NCBI RefSeq assembly: GCF_030268685.1
Contig: NZ_BSRQ01000028.1
Location: forward strand, 1-64,000
Origin: Microtetraspora sp. NBRC 13810
Lineage (GTDB): Bacteria > Actinomycetota > Actinomycetes > Streptosporangiales > Streptosporangiaceae
Length of the DNA stretch: 64,000 nt
Reading direction: 5' to 3'
Made by a program: the position numbers and the translations under genes. Positions within the stretch are counted from its first letter, which is position 1. Each line of letters starts with the position of its first letter. The notes below the pieces were generated by a model, which saw only the letters and a program-made list of their open reading frames with translations, was not told the DNA's origin and did no database searches. Below are positions 40,988 to 48,836 of the stretch, one piece after another.

Positions 40988-41029
40988 CTAAGACGGCCAC
41001 CACCAGTTCAGACTGGACACGCGGTTCAT
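40988..41029 (-). CDS. Trp leader peptide for trpS attenuation
   Basis: A 13-residue ORF, MNRVSSLNWWWPS, with three adjacent Trp codons. Its stop is followed by a terminator-like stem and then trpS. Its ATG overlaps the TGA of the desaturase gene (ATGA). TACAAT at 41037-41042 would start the transcript at or next to this ATG, making the leader leaderless. Ribosome stalling at the Trp codons is the expected sensing step. Confidence 0.8.
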   Translation of the reverse strand: MNRVSSLNWWWPS

Positions 41030-42099
41030 GCTGTCGATTGTAGGCGATCTCCGGTGCGCAGCACCGCCCCGACCTCGTGCATGTGCCGCAGCGCCTGCCC
41101 GTAGGAGGCGAACAGCCCGCACTCCTGGTACGGCACGCCCAGTTCGGCGCAGTAGTCGCGGACGATGGGCCGGGCCTTGCGCAGGTTCGGCATCGGCATG
41201 CTCGGGAACAGATGGTGCTCGATCTGGTAGTTGAGCCCGCCGAGCGCGATGTCGACGACCTGGTTGCCGGTGACGTTGCGGGAGGTCAGCACCTGGCGGC
41301 GGAGGAAGTCCAGCTCGTCCTCGGCGGTGAGCATCTGCATGCCCTTGTGGTTGGGCGCGAACGTGCAGCCCAGGTAGAAGCCGAAGACGGCCTGGTTGAC
41401 GGCGAGGAACACCAGCGCCTTGCCGAACGACATCGTCGTGAAGAGCACCCCGGCGAGGATCAGCAGGTGCCCGGTCAGCAGCACCGCCTCCGTCCAGCGC
41501 CGCTTGACCGCCGGCTGGGTCAGCGCCCGGAAGCTGGCGATGTGCAGGTGCACGCCCTCCAGCGTCAGCAGCGGGAAGAACAGGAACGCCTGCATCCGGC
41601 AGACGAGCCGGGGCAGCCCCTTGCTCTGCTCCGCCTGCCTCGACGACCAGACGATGACCGCCGGGCTCACGTCGGGATCGTGGTCCTCGTGGTTCGGGTT
41701 GGCGTGGTGGCGGGTGTGTTTGTCGGTCCACCAGCCGTAGCCCAGGCCGATCAGCAGGTTGCCGACCACCACGCCGATATTCTCGGTGACGCGTCTGGAC
41801 CGGAAGACCTGCCGGTGTGCCAGGTCGTGCGCGAGCAGCGCCACCTGAACGAAGACGACGGCGAGGACCGCGGCGACCAGCACCTGGGCCCAGGAGTCGC
41901 CGATCAGGAAGACCGCGGCCCAGCCGCCGGCGTAGAGCAGCCCGACGATGCCGAACCGGGTCGCATAGTAGCCTGGCCGCCGATCCATGAGTCCTGCCTC
42001 CTGGATCCGGCGGGAGAGACGGGCGAAATCGCTGCCCCGTGTCCCTTCGCGGTTGTCACCTGGTCGATCAGAGGGGTCGATCGTGACTGTGCTGGACAC
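41026..42099 (-). CDS. Membrane fatty acid desaturase
   Basis: A 357-residue di-iron desaturase. The three histidine boxes are HDLAH (91-95), HTRHH (128-132) and QIEHHLF near residue 290; four TM helices surround them. This layout is that of acyl-lipid/acyl-CoA desaturases (FADS group) that act on membrane fatty acids. The GTG at 42099 follows GAGGAG; a GTG four codons upstream overlaps that site. The stop overlaps the start of the trp leader peptide. Regulation is not visible. Confidence 0.88.
   Translation of the reverse strand: MSSTVTIDPSDRPGDNREGTRGSDFARLSRRIQEAGLMDRRPGYYATRFGIVGLLYAGGWAAVFLIGDSWAQVLVAAVLAVVFVQVALLAHDLAHRQVFRSRRVTENIGVVVGNLLIGLGYGWWTDKHTRHHANPNHEDHDPDVSPAVIVWSSRQAEQSKGLPRLVCRMQAFLFFPLLTLEGVHLHIASFRALTQPAVKRRWTEAVLLTGHLLILAGVLFTTMSFGKALVFLAVNQAVFGFYLGCTFAPNHKGMQMLTAEDELDFLRRQVLTSRNVTGNQVVDIALGGLNYQIEHHLFPSMPMPNLRKARPIVRDYCAELGVPYQECGLFASYGQALRHMHEVGAVLRTGDRLQSTA
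41037..41042 (-). promoter_or_regulatory. -10 element of the trp leader
   Basis: TACAAT on the reverse strand, seven bases before the leader ATG and inside the end of the desaturase gene. The -35 region (GTGCTG at a 17-bp spacing) is weak. Confidence 0.5.
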
Positions 42100-42111
42100 G
42101 GGTCTCCTCAC

Positions 42112-42491
42112 ATGGGGAATTGGCGACGGCCTCGGACAACGATGGCGAAACAGCCATGGAATGAGGTTGTAAGAGGCTCATTTCCAGTGTCTGCACCCCT
42201 GAGGTGGCGAAACAGCCCGCACGCACCCCGACAGATGGTATGGCCAGCCCTACCATCGTCCGCGCCGGAAGTCCCGAGAATCCGCCCGATCGGCTGATCA
42301 ACGAGATCCGGCGCCTAAGCGTACGGGCGTGGCCTGCGGAGGGGCATGCGGTGCCATGGTGGAACACTCCCACAGGGGATAAGACGTCGTGCGTGACAGC
42401 ACAGGCTAACCGACGCGTCTCTCAGGCAGCCAGATCTTGATATATGAGGTCATGGGATACATGCTGGACCTTCCGGCAGGTGCCGAGACGC
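42112..42491. other. Gene-free gap upstream of the desaturase
   Basis: The 380 bases between the desaturase start and the HAD stop contain no supported gene. The 13-mer TGGCGAAACAGCC occurs twice (42143-42155 and 42205-42217). Short open frames on both strands lack ribosome sites and have mixed composition. Confidence 0.5.
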
Positions 42492-43214
42492 TCACGCCAG
42501 AGCGGTCACCAGGTCCTCCAGTGACCGGATCACCGTCACCCCGTCCGCCGGAACGACTCCGGTGGCCGCCCGGTCGAGCCAGAAGGCGCGCAACCCCGCG
42601 TCCCGGGCGCCGAGGGCGTCGATGTCGTACTTGTCGCCGACGTACGCCACCTCGTGCGGCGGCAGGCCGAGCAGCTCGCAGCCCGCGAGGAAGATGCCCG
42701 GGTGCGGCTTGGGCAGGCCGTGCTCGACGGAGCAGACGATCGCCTCGCCGAAGTGGGCGAGCAGCCCGATCACCCCCAGCTTGTGCCGCTGGAAGGCCAG
42801 CGTCGAGTTGGAGACGACCCCGAGCCGGAAGTGCGCGAGCGACCGCAGCGCGGCGTCCGCCTCCGGGAAGGCGGACCACTGCGCGTTCCGGAACGCCGCG
42901 CCCCGCTCGAACCAGGCGAACGCCTCCTCGTCCGACAGCCCCCCGTGCCCGACGTGAGTCAGGAACCGCCTGGCCCGGACGAGCTGATGCCCGGTGAAGG
43001 TCAGCTCGCCGGCCAGGAAGCGCGCGTACTCCTCCTCCATGATCGCCCGCCACATCGCCACCGCGTCGGCCGGCGTCGGGAACAGCTCCAGCAGCCCCTC
43101 GGAAGCCAGGTGCTCGATCAGGCCGACCCGCTCGGAGGTCGTGTAGTCGAAGAGGGTGTCGTCCACGTCGAACAACACCCCCCGGACGGGGGCGGACGGG
43201 ATGGAGGACGACAC
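42492..43214 (-). CDS. HAD-superfamily hydrolase
   Basis: A 240-residue haloacid dehalogenase-like hydrolase. D16 and D18 in FDVDDTLFD, Ser in VVSNST, Lys in GLPKPHPGIF and the acidic YVGDKYDIDA give all four motifs. The helical cap lies at about 25-115. It is a probable phosphatase of small metabolites. The start is GTG 43214. A TAGATT element eight bases before it and no ribosome site suggest a leaderless message. Confidence 0.9.
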   Translation of the reverse strand: MSSSIPSAPVRGVLFDVDDTLFDYTTSERVGLIEHLASEGLLELFPTPADAVAMWRAIMEEEYARFLAGELTFTGHQLVRARRFLTHVGHGGLSDEEAFAWFERGAAFRNAQWSAFPEADAALRSLAHFRLGVVSNSTLAFQRHKLGVIGLLAHFGEAIVCSVEHGLPKPHPGIFLAGCELLGLPPHEVAYVGDKYDIDALGARDAGLRAFWLDRAATGVVPADGVTVIRSLEDLVTALA

Positions 43215-43247
43215 GTTGCCGCAATCTACTAGCCGGCGGCGCGCGCG

Positions 43248-45068
43248 TCACGGCCGGGACCCCACCGTCACCCCGCCGTCGCCGGCAACCTGCGCGTCGT
43301 GCAACCGCTCGATGATGGCGTCGTGCGAAGGGTCGGCGAGCGGGAAGCGGTGCAGCAGCTCCTCCGGGATGGCGAAGGCGTCGGTCAGGACCCGCGCGTG
43401 CGGCGCGAGCTCCGCGACGGTCGCGTCGAGGAGGACGGGCAGTTGCCCGACGAGCTCCGCGGGCAGCCGCCCGGCGGCGACGAGGTCGCCCGCGCACGCG
43501 GAGATCCTGGGCAGCGCGAACAGCCGGTGCAGCAGACGCAGCAGGCGGGCCGCCTCGGCGTGCGGCGTGCGCTCGGCGGCGGTCGCCATCGCGTCGCCGG
43601 CCAGACGTTGCGCGTGCGCGCCGACGAACTGGAGCGCCGGGGCGCTCGCCGCGTTCCACCGGCCGAGCGGGTCGGGGTCGGCGCACCGTTCGAGCGCCGT
43701 GCGCGCCCGCCGGTCCCAGATCTCCTCGGCCCCGGCCAGCAGGTGCTGCAGGAAGCGCGGATCGGTGAGGTCGGCGGCGGCCGGGGCCGGCGGCGGGACC
43801 GGAGCCTGACCGAGGATCATCCGCCCGGCCGCCTTGAGCCAGATGGGCAGGTTGTCGCCCTCGGCGGTGATCGCCAGCTCGTTGGAGGTCAGGTAGCCGG
43901 CGATGCCGTTGAGCCAGAACAGTCCCTGGGCGCCGCACCGCTCGCGGCACTCGGTCAGCACCTCGCGCGCCTGCCAGGTGACCCAGCCCTTCGCGATCCC
44001 GACGAGGTTCTCGGCCTCGGCCCGGTCTCCGGCGGAGCACCCGGCCCACCGGCGCACGGCTGTCCGGTGCAGCAGGGTGGCCGCGTACGTCGTGGCGAGG
44101 GCGCCCAGCAACCGCGCGTGATGACTGCGGTAGGCGAACAGCGGCACCTGGCCCCCGGACAACCCCGAAGTATGCCGCGTATGGGCATAACGGATGGCGA
44201 TCGCCATGGCCATCCGGGTGCCGCCGAGACTGCACGCGCTCATGCACAGCTTCCCGGTGGTCACCCGGGCGATGGACCCCAGGAACCGCCGCCTGGGATT
44301 GTCCACCGCACTCGTGAAGAAGCCGCCCTCGACCAGCCGCCCGCGATCGGACTCCAGCAGGGCGTGCCGCGGCAGCCGTACCCGGTCGAACGAGGTGAGG
44401 CAGTGGTCCACCGGCGCGCCCATCCGGCCGGGCAGCCGGCTGACGCGGACGCCGGGCAGGTGGCCCCGCTCGTCGCTCAGCGGGGTGAGGAACAGGAAGA
44501 CCCCGCGATCCTCTCCGTCGACGACGAGCCGCGCGGCGACCACCGCGCTCTTCGGCCCGCCCACCAGGCTGGTGTTCGGCATGTACTTCTGGGCGCCCGG
44601 ATGGGGGGTGTGCAGCACGAACCCGTTGGCGGCGGCGTCGAACTCCGCCGTCGTCTCCAACTGCGCCGCGCCGTTCCCGTGCGCCAGCTCCGTGCACAAG
44701 AACACTCCCGTACGGCGCAGCGTGACGAACTCCCGCAGGCTTCGCGACTCGTGCGGATCATGGTCGAGCAGGCTGCCGAGGAACAGGTTGTAGTGGATGC
44801 CGGCGATGACGGCCAGCCCGCAGTCCACCACGGCGGCCCATTCGTGCATCCCCGCGAGCAGCTCCACATCCGTCACGAGCCGCTCGGCCGACGGGATGCC
44901 GGCGTTGAGGTGGCCGAGCCGCCGGTAGGCCCGCTGCCCGCTCTCCTCGGGAGGCGGCTCCCGGTCGTCGCGGAACGGCTCGGTCGCGAAGAGCCGCCGC
45001 CACGGGTCGTGGGTCTCGCCGAATCGCTCTCCGAAGAGCACGCCGGTCAGTGCGGTCACGGTGTCCAA
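43248..45068 (-). CDS. Acyl-CoA dehydrogenase/oxidase-family flavoprotein
   Basis: A 606-residue protein. It resembles acyl-CoA oxidases: TELAHGNGAAQLETTAEFD, then GAQKYMPN, the FAD-loop RMGAPVDHCLTSFDRVRL, RYAHTRHTSG and, near the C-terminus, ITAEGDNLPIWLKAAGRMIL. It would oxidise an acyl-CoA with FAD in the cytosol. Length is near the 600-700 residues of oxidases. The TTG start follows GAGG, and the frame extends farther back over the EF-hand gene only as unlikely sequence. It is 32 bp after the EF-hand gene on the same strand, an unusual pairing. Confidence 0.8.
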   Translation of the reverse strand: MDTVTALTGVLFGERFGETHDPWRRLFATEPFRDDREPPPEESGQRAYRRLGHLNAGIPSAERLVTDVELLAGMHEWAAVVDCGLAVIAGIHYNLFLGSLLDHDPHESRSLREFVTLRRTGVFLCTELAHGNGAAQLETTAEFDAAANGFVLHTPHPGAQKYMPNTSLVGGPKSAVVAARLVVDGEDRGVFLFLTPLSDERGHLPGVRVSRLPGRMGAPVDHCLTSFDRVRLPRHALLESDRGRLVEGGFFTSAVDNPRRRFLGSIARVTTGKLCMSACSLGGTRMAMAIAIRYAHTRHTSGLSGGQVPLFAYRSHHARLLGALATTYAATLLHRTAVRRWAGCSAGDRAEAENLVGIAKGWVTWQAREVLTECRERCGAQGLFWLNGIAGYLTSNELAITAEGDNLPIWLKAAGRMILGQAPVPPPAPAAADLTDPRFLQHLLAGAEEIWDRRARTALERCADPDPLGRWNAASAPALQFVGAHAQRLAGDAMATAAERTPHAEAARLLRLLHRLFALPRISACAGDLVAAGRLPAELVGQLPVLLDATVAELAPHARVLTDAFAIPEELLHRFPLADPSHDAIIERLHDAQVAGDGGVTVGSRP

Positions 45069-45100
45069 TGCGACCCTCGTCTCCGTGGCGGCGGCGCGTG

Positions 45101-45640
45101 TCAGAATCGCCCGAACAGGCTGTTGCCGGGCGCCGCCGGGTCGTCGCCGAGGAAGTATTCCGCGGTGGCCCGCTGCAGCTCGGCCCGGGTGAGGTGGCCC
45201 TTGGCGCCGGTGTCGAGTGAGGTGAACGCCGCCGCGCACTGCTCGGCGGGAACGCCGAACCCGCCGGAGATCGCCCGGACGAACTCCTCCTGGGTGACCT
45301 TCCCGTCGCCGTCGGTGTCCGCGATGGAGATGATGGCGTCGCCGATGGGCTCGATCCGGGCGTAACCGTCGGCCGCGATGCCCTGGCGGTAGGCAGCGGC
45401 GTATTCCTCGAAGGTGACGTGCCCGTCGCCGTCCAGGTCGGCGGGGGCGACGACGTGCCGCCAGAAGCCGATCAGGGAGTCACCCACGGCCTTGTGCTCG
45501 ACGGAACCGGAGGCGAAGCCGAACGACTCGCTGACCCGGTCCGCGGCGTGCAGGTAGTCCTCGACCTCAAGGGTGTCGCTGCCGTCGCGATCCATGAGGC
45601 CGAAGAAGTGCCTCAGTTTCTGCTCCAGGAAGTCGGCCAT
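45101..45640 (-). CDS. Four-EF-hand calcium-binding protein (calerythrin-like)
   Basis: A 179-residue acidic cytosolic protein. EF-hand loops are DRDGSDTLEVED (17-28), DLDGDGHVTFEE (68-79), DTDGDGKVTQEE (108-119) and a degenerate DTGAKGHLTRAE (143-154), so three loops should bind calcium. The spacing matches sarcoplasmic-type calerythrins/CabC of actinomycetes. ATG at 45640 follows GGAAGG. It is probably transcribed with the flavoprotein 32 bp downstream. A direct repeat ATGGTAA in the promoter may control it. Confidence 0.93.
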   Translation of the reverse strand: MADFLEQKLRHFFGLMDRDGSDTLEVEDYLHAADRVSESFGFASGSVEHKAVGDSLIGFWRHVVAPADLDGDGHVTFEEYAAAYRQGIAADGYARIEPIGDAIISIADTDGDGKVTQEEFVRAISGGFGVPAEQCAAAFTSLDTGAKGHLTRAELQRATAEYFLGDDPAAPGNSLFGRF

Positions 45641-45677
45641 GGGAATTCCTTCCGTCCGCGTTACGATTGCTTCACTC

Positions 45678-45695
45678 ATGGTAAGCATATGGTAA
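45678..45695 (-). promoter_or_regulatory. Direct repeat in EF-hand gene promoter
   Basis: ATGGTAA at 45678-45684 and again at 45689-45695, exactly 11 bp apart (one helical turn), about 40-55 bp before the EF-hand start. It is AT-rich compared with the surroundings. Possible regulator site. Confidence 0.35.
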
Positions 45696-45752
45696 CGCTT
45701 TGTGAATAGCTCGGACGGGTTTGACCTTGGCCCGCCGGCAGCGAGACGGGGC

Positions 45753-47105
45753 CTAGTGGGGGGCCATGTCGACGAACCGGCTGTAGTGGCCCTGGAAGGC
45801 GACGGTCACCACTGCGGTCGGGCCGTTACGGTGCTTGGCCACGATCAGGTCGGCCTCGCCCGCCCGCGGCGACTCCCGCTCGTAGGCGTCCTCCCGGTGC
45901 AGGAGGATGACCATGTCGGCGTCCTGCTCGATCGATCCACTTTCCCGCAGGTCGCTGACCTGCGGGCGCTTGTCGGTGCGCTGCTCGGGGCCTCGGTTGA
46001 GCTGGGAGATGGCGATGACCGGGACCTCCAGCTCCTTGGCCAGCAGCTTGAGCGCCCGGGAGATCTCGGAGACCTCCTGCTGGCGGCTCTCCGTCTTCTT
46101 TGGAGAGCTCATGAGCTGGAGATAGTCGATGATCACGAAGCGCAGGTCCTGGCGCTGTTTGAGCCGCCGGCACTTGGCCCGGATCTCCATCATCGACATG
46201 TTGGGCGAGTCGTCGATGAACAGCGGCGCCTCGGCCACCTCGCTCATCCGGCGGGCCAGCCTGGTCCAGTCGTCGTCGCTCATCGTGCCCGAGCGCATGG
46301 ACTGCAGGCTGACCCGGGCCTCCGCGGAGAGCAGACGCATCGTGATCTCGTTGCGCGACATCTCCAGGGAGAAGATGACCGTGGTCATCCGGTGCTTGAT
46401 CGCCGCCGACCTCGCGAAGTCCAGCCCGAGCGTGCTCTTGCCGATCGCCGGGCGGGCGGCGACGACGATCATCTGGCCGGGGTGCAGGCCGTTGGTGAGG
46501 TGGTCGAGGTCCTGGAACCCGGTGGGGACGCCGACCATCTGGCCACTGCGGTTGCCGATGGCCTCGAGCTCGTCGAGGGCGCCCTGCATGATCTCGTTGA
46601 GCGGGAGGTAGTCCTCCGAGGTGCGCCGCTCGGTGACCTTGTAGATCTCGGCCTGGGCGCGGTCGACCAGGTCGTCGACCTCTTCGTTCTGCCCGCCGTA
46701 GCCGTAGGAGACGATGCGGGTGCCGGCCTCGATGAGACGGCGCAGGATGGCCTGCTCGCGGACGATCTTGGCGTAGTAACCGGCGTTGGCGGCGGTGGGC
46801 ACCACGGCGGTGAGCGTGTGCACGTAGGCGCCGCCGCCCACCCGGGCGATCTCGCCGCGTTTCTGCAGCTCGTCGAGGACCGTGATGGCGTCGGCGGGCT
46901 CGCCCCGGCCGTAGAGGTCGGTGACGATGTCGTAGACGATCTGGTGGGCCGGGCGGTAGAAGTCGTCGGAGCGCAGCACCTCGACGACGTCGGCGATGGC
47001 GTCCTTGGACAGGAGCATGCCGCCGAGGACGGACTGCTCCGCCTCGATGTTGTTCGGCGGGGTGCGCTCGAACCCGGGCCCGAAGACCGGCGCCTCATCG
47101 TCCAC
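45753..47105 (-). CDS. dnaB: Replicative DNA helicase DnaB
   Basis: A 450-residue hexameric helicase of the replication fork. N-terminal primase-interacting domain opens with PPNNIEAEQSVLGGMLLS; the RecA-like domain has Walker A ARPAIGKST, Walker B FVIIDYLQLM, and the SQLNRGPEQR and DLRESGSIEQDADMV motifs. No intein is present, unlike several mycobacterial homologues. GTG at 47105 follows GAGGGGG at a six-base spacing; upstream in-frame codons read through the promoter. Its place after rplI with intervening exporters follows the streptomycete order. Confidence 0.95.
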   Translation of the reverse strand: MDDEAPVFGPGFERTPPNNIEAEQSVLGGMLLSKDAIADVVEVLRSDDFYRPAHQIVYDIVTDLYGRGEPADAITVLDELQKRGEIARVGGGAYVHTLTAVVPTAANAGYYAKIVREQAILRRLIEAGTRIVSYGYGGQNEEVDDLVDRAQAEIYKVTERRTSEDYLPLNEIMQGALDELEAIGNRSGQMVGVPTGFQDLDHLTNGLHPGQMIVVAARPAIGKSTLGLDFARSAAIKHRMTTVIFSLEMSRNEITMRLLSAEARVSLQSMRSGTMSDDDWTRLARRMSEVAEAPLFIDDSPNMSMMEIRAKCRRLKQRQDLRFVIIDYLQLMSSPKKTESRQQEVSEISRALKLLAKELEVPVIAISQLNRGPEQRTDKRPQVSDLRESGSIEQDADMVILLHREDAYERESPRAGEADLIVAKHRNGPTAVVTVAFQGHYSRFVDMAPH

Positions 47106-47405
47106 CACGCACCCCCTCGATCCGGCGGTCGCCCCACCCCCGTTTGTAGTCGACCGGTGAGACAGTTTCGCGCCACGGGAGCCACGTGGCAATGCGGGCT
47201 GTGGATGAGGCTGTGGCTAAGGTGTGCAGTTCTGCCCCCAAGGTGTGCAGGGCCTGGGGACGAGCCTGGGGATAACTCATCCACAGATCACGAAATCCCC
47301 GCTCTAGCTGCGAGAACAGTTTCCACCGGCTGTGGATGAAAGAAACTGGACCCGACACGCCGAACCCGGTCTAGATCATCTACACGTAATGGGCAAAATG
47401 GAGAC
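47106..47405. promoter_or_regulatory. dnaB/MATE intergenic region with DnaA-box-like sequences
   Basis: The divergent gap holds four 9-mers one base off TTATCCACA: TGTGGATGA at 47200-47208 and 47331-47339, TGTGGCTAA at 47212-47220 and TCATCCACA at 47277-47285. The third lies after GGGGATAAC. The last sits inside an inverted repeat CAGTTTC (47317-47323)/GAAACTG (47342-47348). This may let DnaA control dnaB. It is not an origin by itself, since the boxes are too few. Confidence 0.5.
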
Positions 47406-48725
47406 ATGCCCCTTACCTCCCCCGCAGGGCGAGCACAAGATCGGGAGATCCTGCGGCTGGCCGTACCCGCCTTCGGCGCGCTCGTCGCCGAGCCCCTCTT
47501 CCTGCTGACCGACTATGCCATCGTGGGCCGCCTCGGCACCACGTCGCTCGGCGCGCTCGGGGTGGCGGGGGCGGCGCTCACCACGCTGGTGAACCTGTGC
47601 GTCTTCCTCGCCTACGGGACCACGGCGTCGGTCGCCCGGCAGATCGGCGCCGGGAACACCCGCCGGGCGCTCGGCCAGGGCATCGACGGACTCTGGCTGG
47701 CGCTCGCCATCGGCGTCGCGATCATCGTCGTGGCCTGGCCGCTCGCCCCGGAGATCGTCGCCGTGTTCGGGGCCTCGGCCGATCTCGCCGGCCAGGCGGT
47801 CACCTACCTGCGGATCAGCCTCATCGGCACACCCGCCCTGCTCGTCGTGCTGGCCGGCACCGGCGTGCTGCGCGGCATGCAGGACACCGTCACGCCGCTG
47901 GTGGTCTCCATCGGCTCGTTCGCGCTCAACGCCGTGCTCAACGCCTGGTTCGTGCTCGGGCTCGACCTCGGCATCGCCGGCTCGGCCTGGGGGACCGTAC
48001 TCGCCCAGGCGCTCGGCGCGGCCGTCTACCTGGTCGTCGTCGTGCGCGGGGCACGGCGGCACGGCGCGCCGCTGCGGCCGGACCTGGCCGGCATCCGGGC
48101 GGCCGGCACCGCGGGCGTCGCGCTGCTCATCCGCACCCTGTGCCTGCGCGTCGTGCTCGTCATCGCCACCGTGGTGGCCACCAGGATGGGCGACGCGCAG
48201 ATCGCCGCGCACGCCATCGCCATGCAGATCTGGACCCTGCTCGCCTTCGCCCTCGACGCGATCGCCATCGCCGGACAGGCGATCACCGGCCGCGCCCTGG
48301 GCGCCGGCGACGTCGCGGCCACCCGGGCGGCGACCCGGCGCATGGTGCTGTGGGGGGTGGGCAGCGGCGCGGTCCTCGGCGCGGCGGTGCTCGCCTGCGG
48401 GCCGCTGCTGCCGGGGCTGTTCGACGCCGAGCCCGTCGTCGCCGCGCAACTGCTGGCCGTCCTGTGGCCGGTCACCCTCTTCCAGCCGGTCGCGGGGGTC
48501 GTCTTCGTCCTGGACGGCGTGCTCATCGGGGCGGGCGACCGCCGCTACCTCGCCTGGGCGGGGGTGTGGACGACCCTCGCCTACCTGCCGGCCGCGCTGC
48601 TCGTCGTGGCGCTCGGCGGCGGCCTCGTCGCGCTGTGGCTCGCCCTCGGCGTGTGGATGGCCGCCCGCCTCGTCACCCTGGGCGCCCGCGCGTACGGCAC
48701 CGCCTGGCTCGTCACAGGGGCGTGA
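47406..48725 (+). CDS. MATE-family efflux transporter (DinF-like)
   Basis: A 439-residue, 12-TM multidrug and toxic compound exporter, in two halves of six helices. ILRLAVPAFGALVAEPLFLL and LLTDYAIVGRLGTTSLGALG are the DinF/NorM start; GVLRGMQDTVTPL and FVLDGVLIGAGDRRYLAWAG are half-end motifs. A MATE gene between rplI and dnaB is also found in Streptomyces. It is divergent from dnaB and begins at ATG after GGAG. Confidence 0.9.
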   Translation: MPLTSPAGRAQDREILRLAVPAFGALVAEPLFLLTDYAIVGRLGTTSLGALGVAGAALTTLVNLCVFLAYGTTASVARQIGAGNTRRALGQGIDGLWLALAIGVAIIVVAWPLAPEIVAVFGASADLAGQAVTYLRISLIGTPALLVVLAGTGVLRGMQDTVTPLVVSIGSFALNAVLNAWFVLGLDLGIAGSAWGTVLAQALGAAVYLVVVVRGARRHGAPLRPDLAGIRAAGTAGVALLIRTLCLRVVLVIATVVATRMGDAQIAAHAIAMQIWTLLAFALDAIAIAGQAITGRALGAGDVAATRAATRRMVLWGVGSGAVLGAAVLACGPLLPGLFDAEPVVAAQLLAVLWPVTLFQPVAGVVFVLDGVLIGAGDRRYLAWAGVWTTLAYLPAALLVVALGGGLVALWLALGVWMAARLVTLGARAYGTAWLVTGA

Positions 48726-48836
48726 CATGCCGGTTTTCAGCATTTGACGGCTACATGTGGCTCCTTGTCGGTCCACGATGGTTCGAGAGAAGGTTGTCCC
48801 CCAGCCAACAGCCGTACATCTTCCCGAGAAGGTCTC

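Noticed and set aside
42143-42217. 13-bp direct repeat TGGCGAAACAGCC as transposon or att site
   Set aside because: Only 62 bp apart, with no recombinase or inverted ends nearby.
42068-42373. Reverse-strand open frame upstream of the desaturase
   Set aside because: It overlaps the desaturase start, has no ribosome site and shows mixed composition.
47200-47348. DnaA-box cluster as the chromosomal origin
   Set aside because: There are only four imperfect boxes and no AT-rich unwinding element; actinomycete origins carry many more boxes between dnaA and dnaN.
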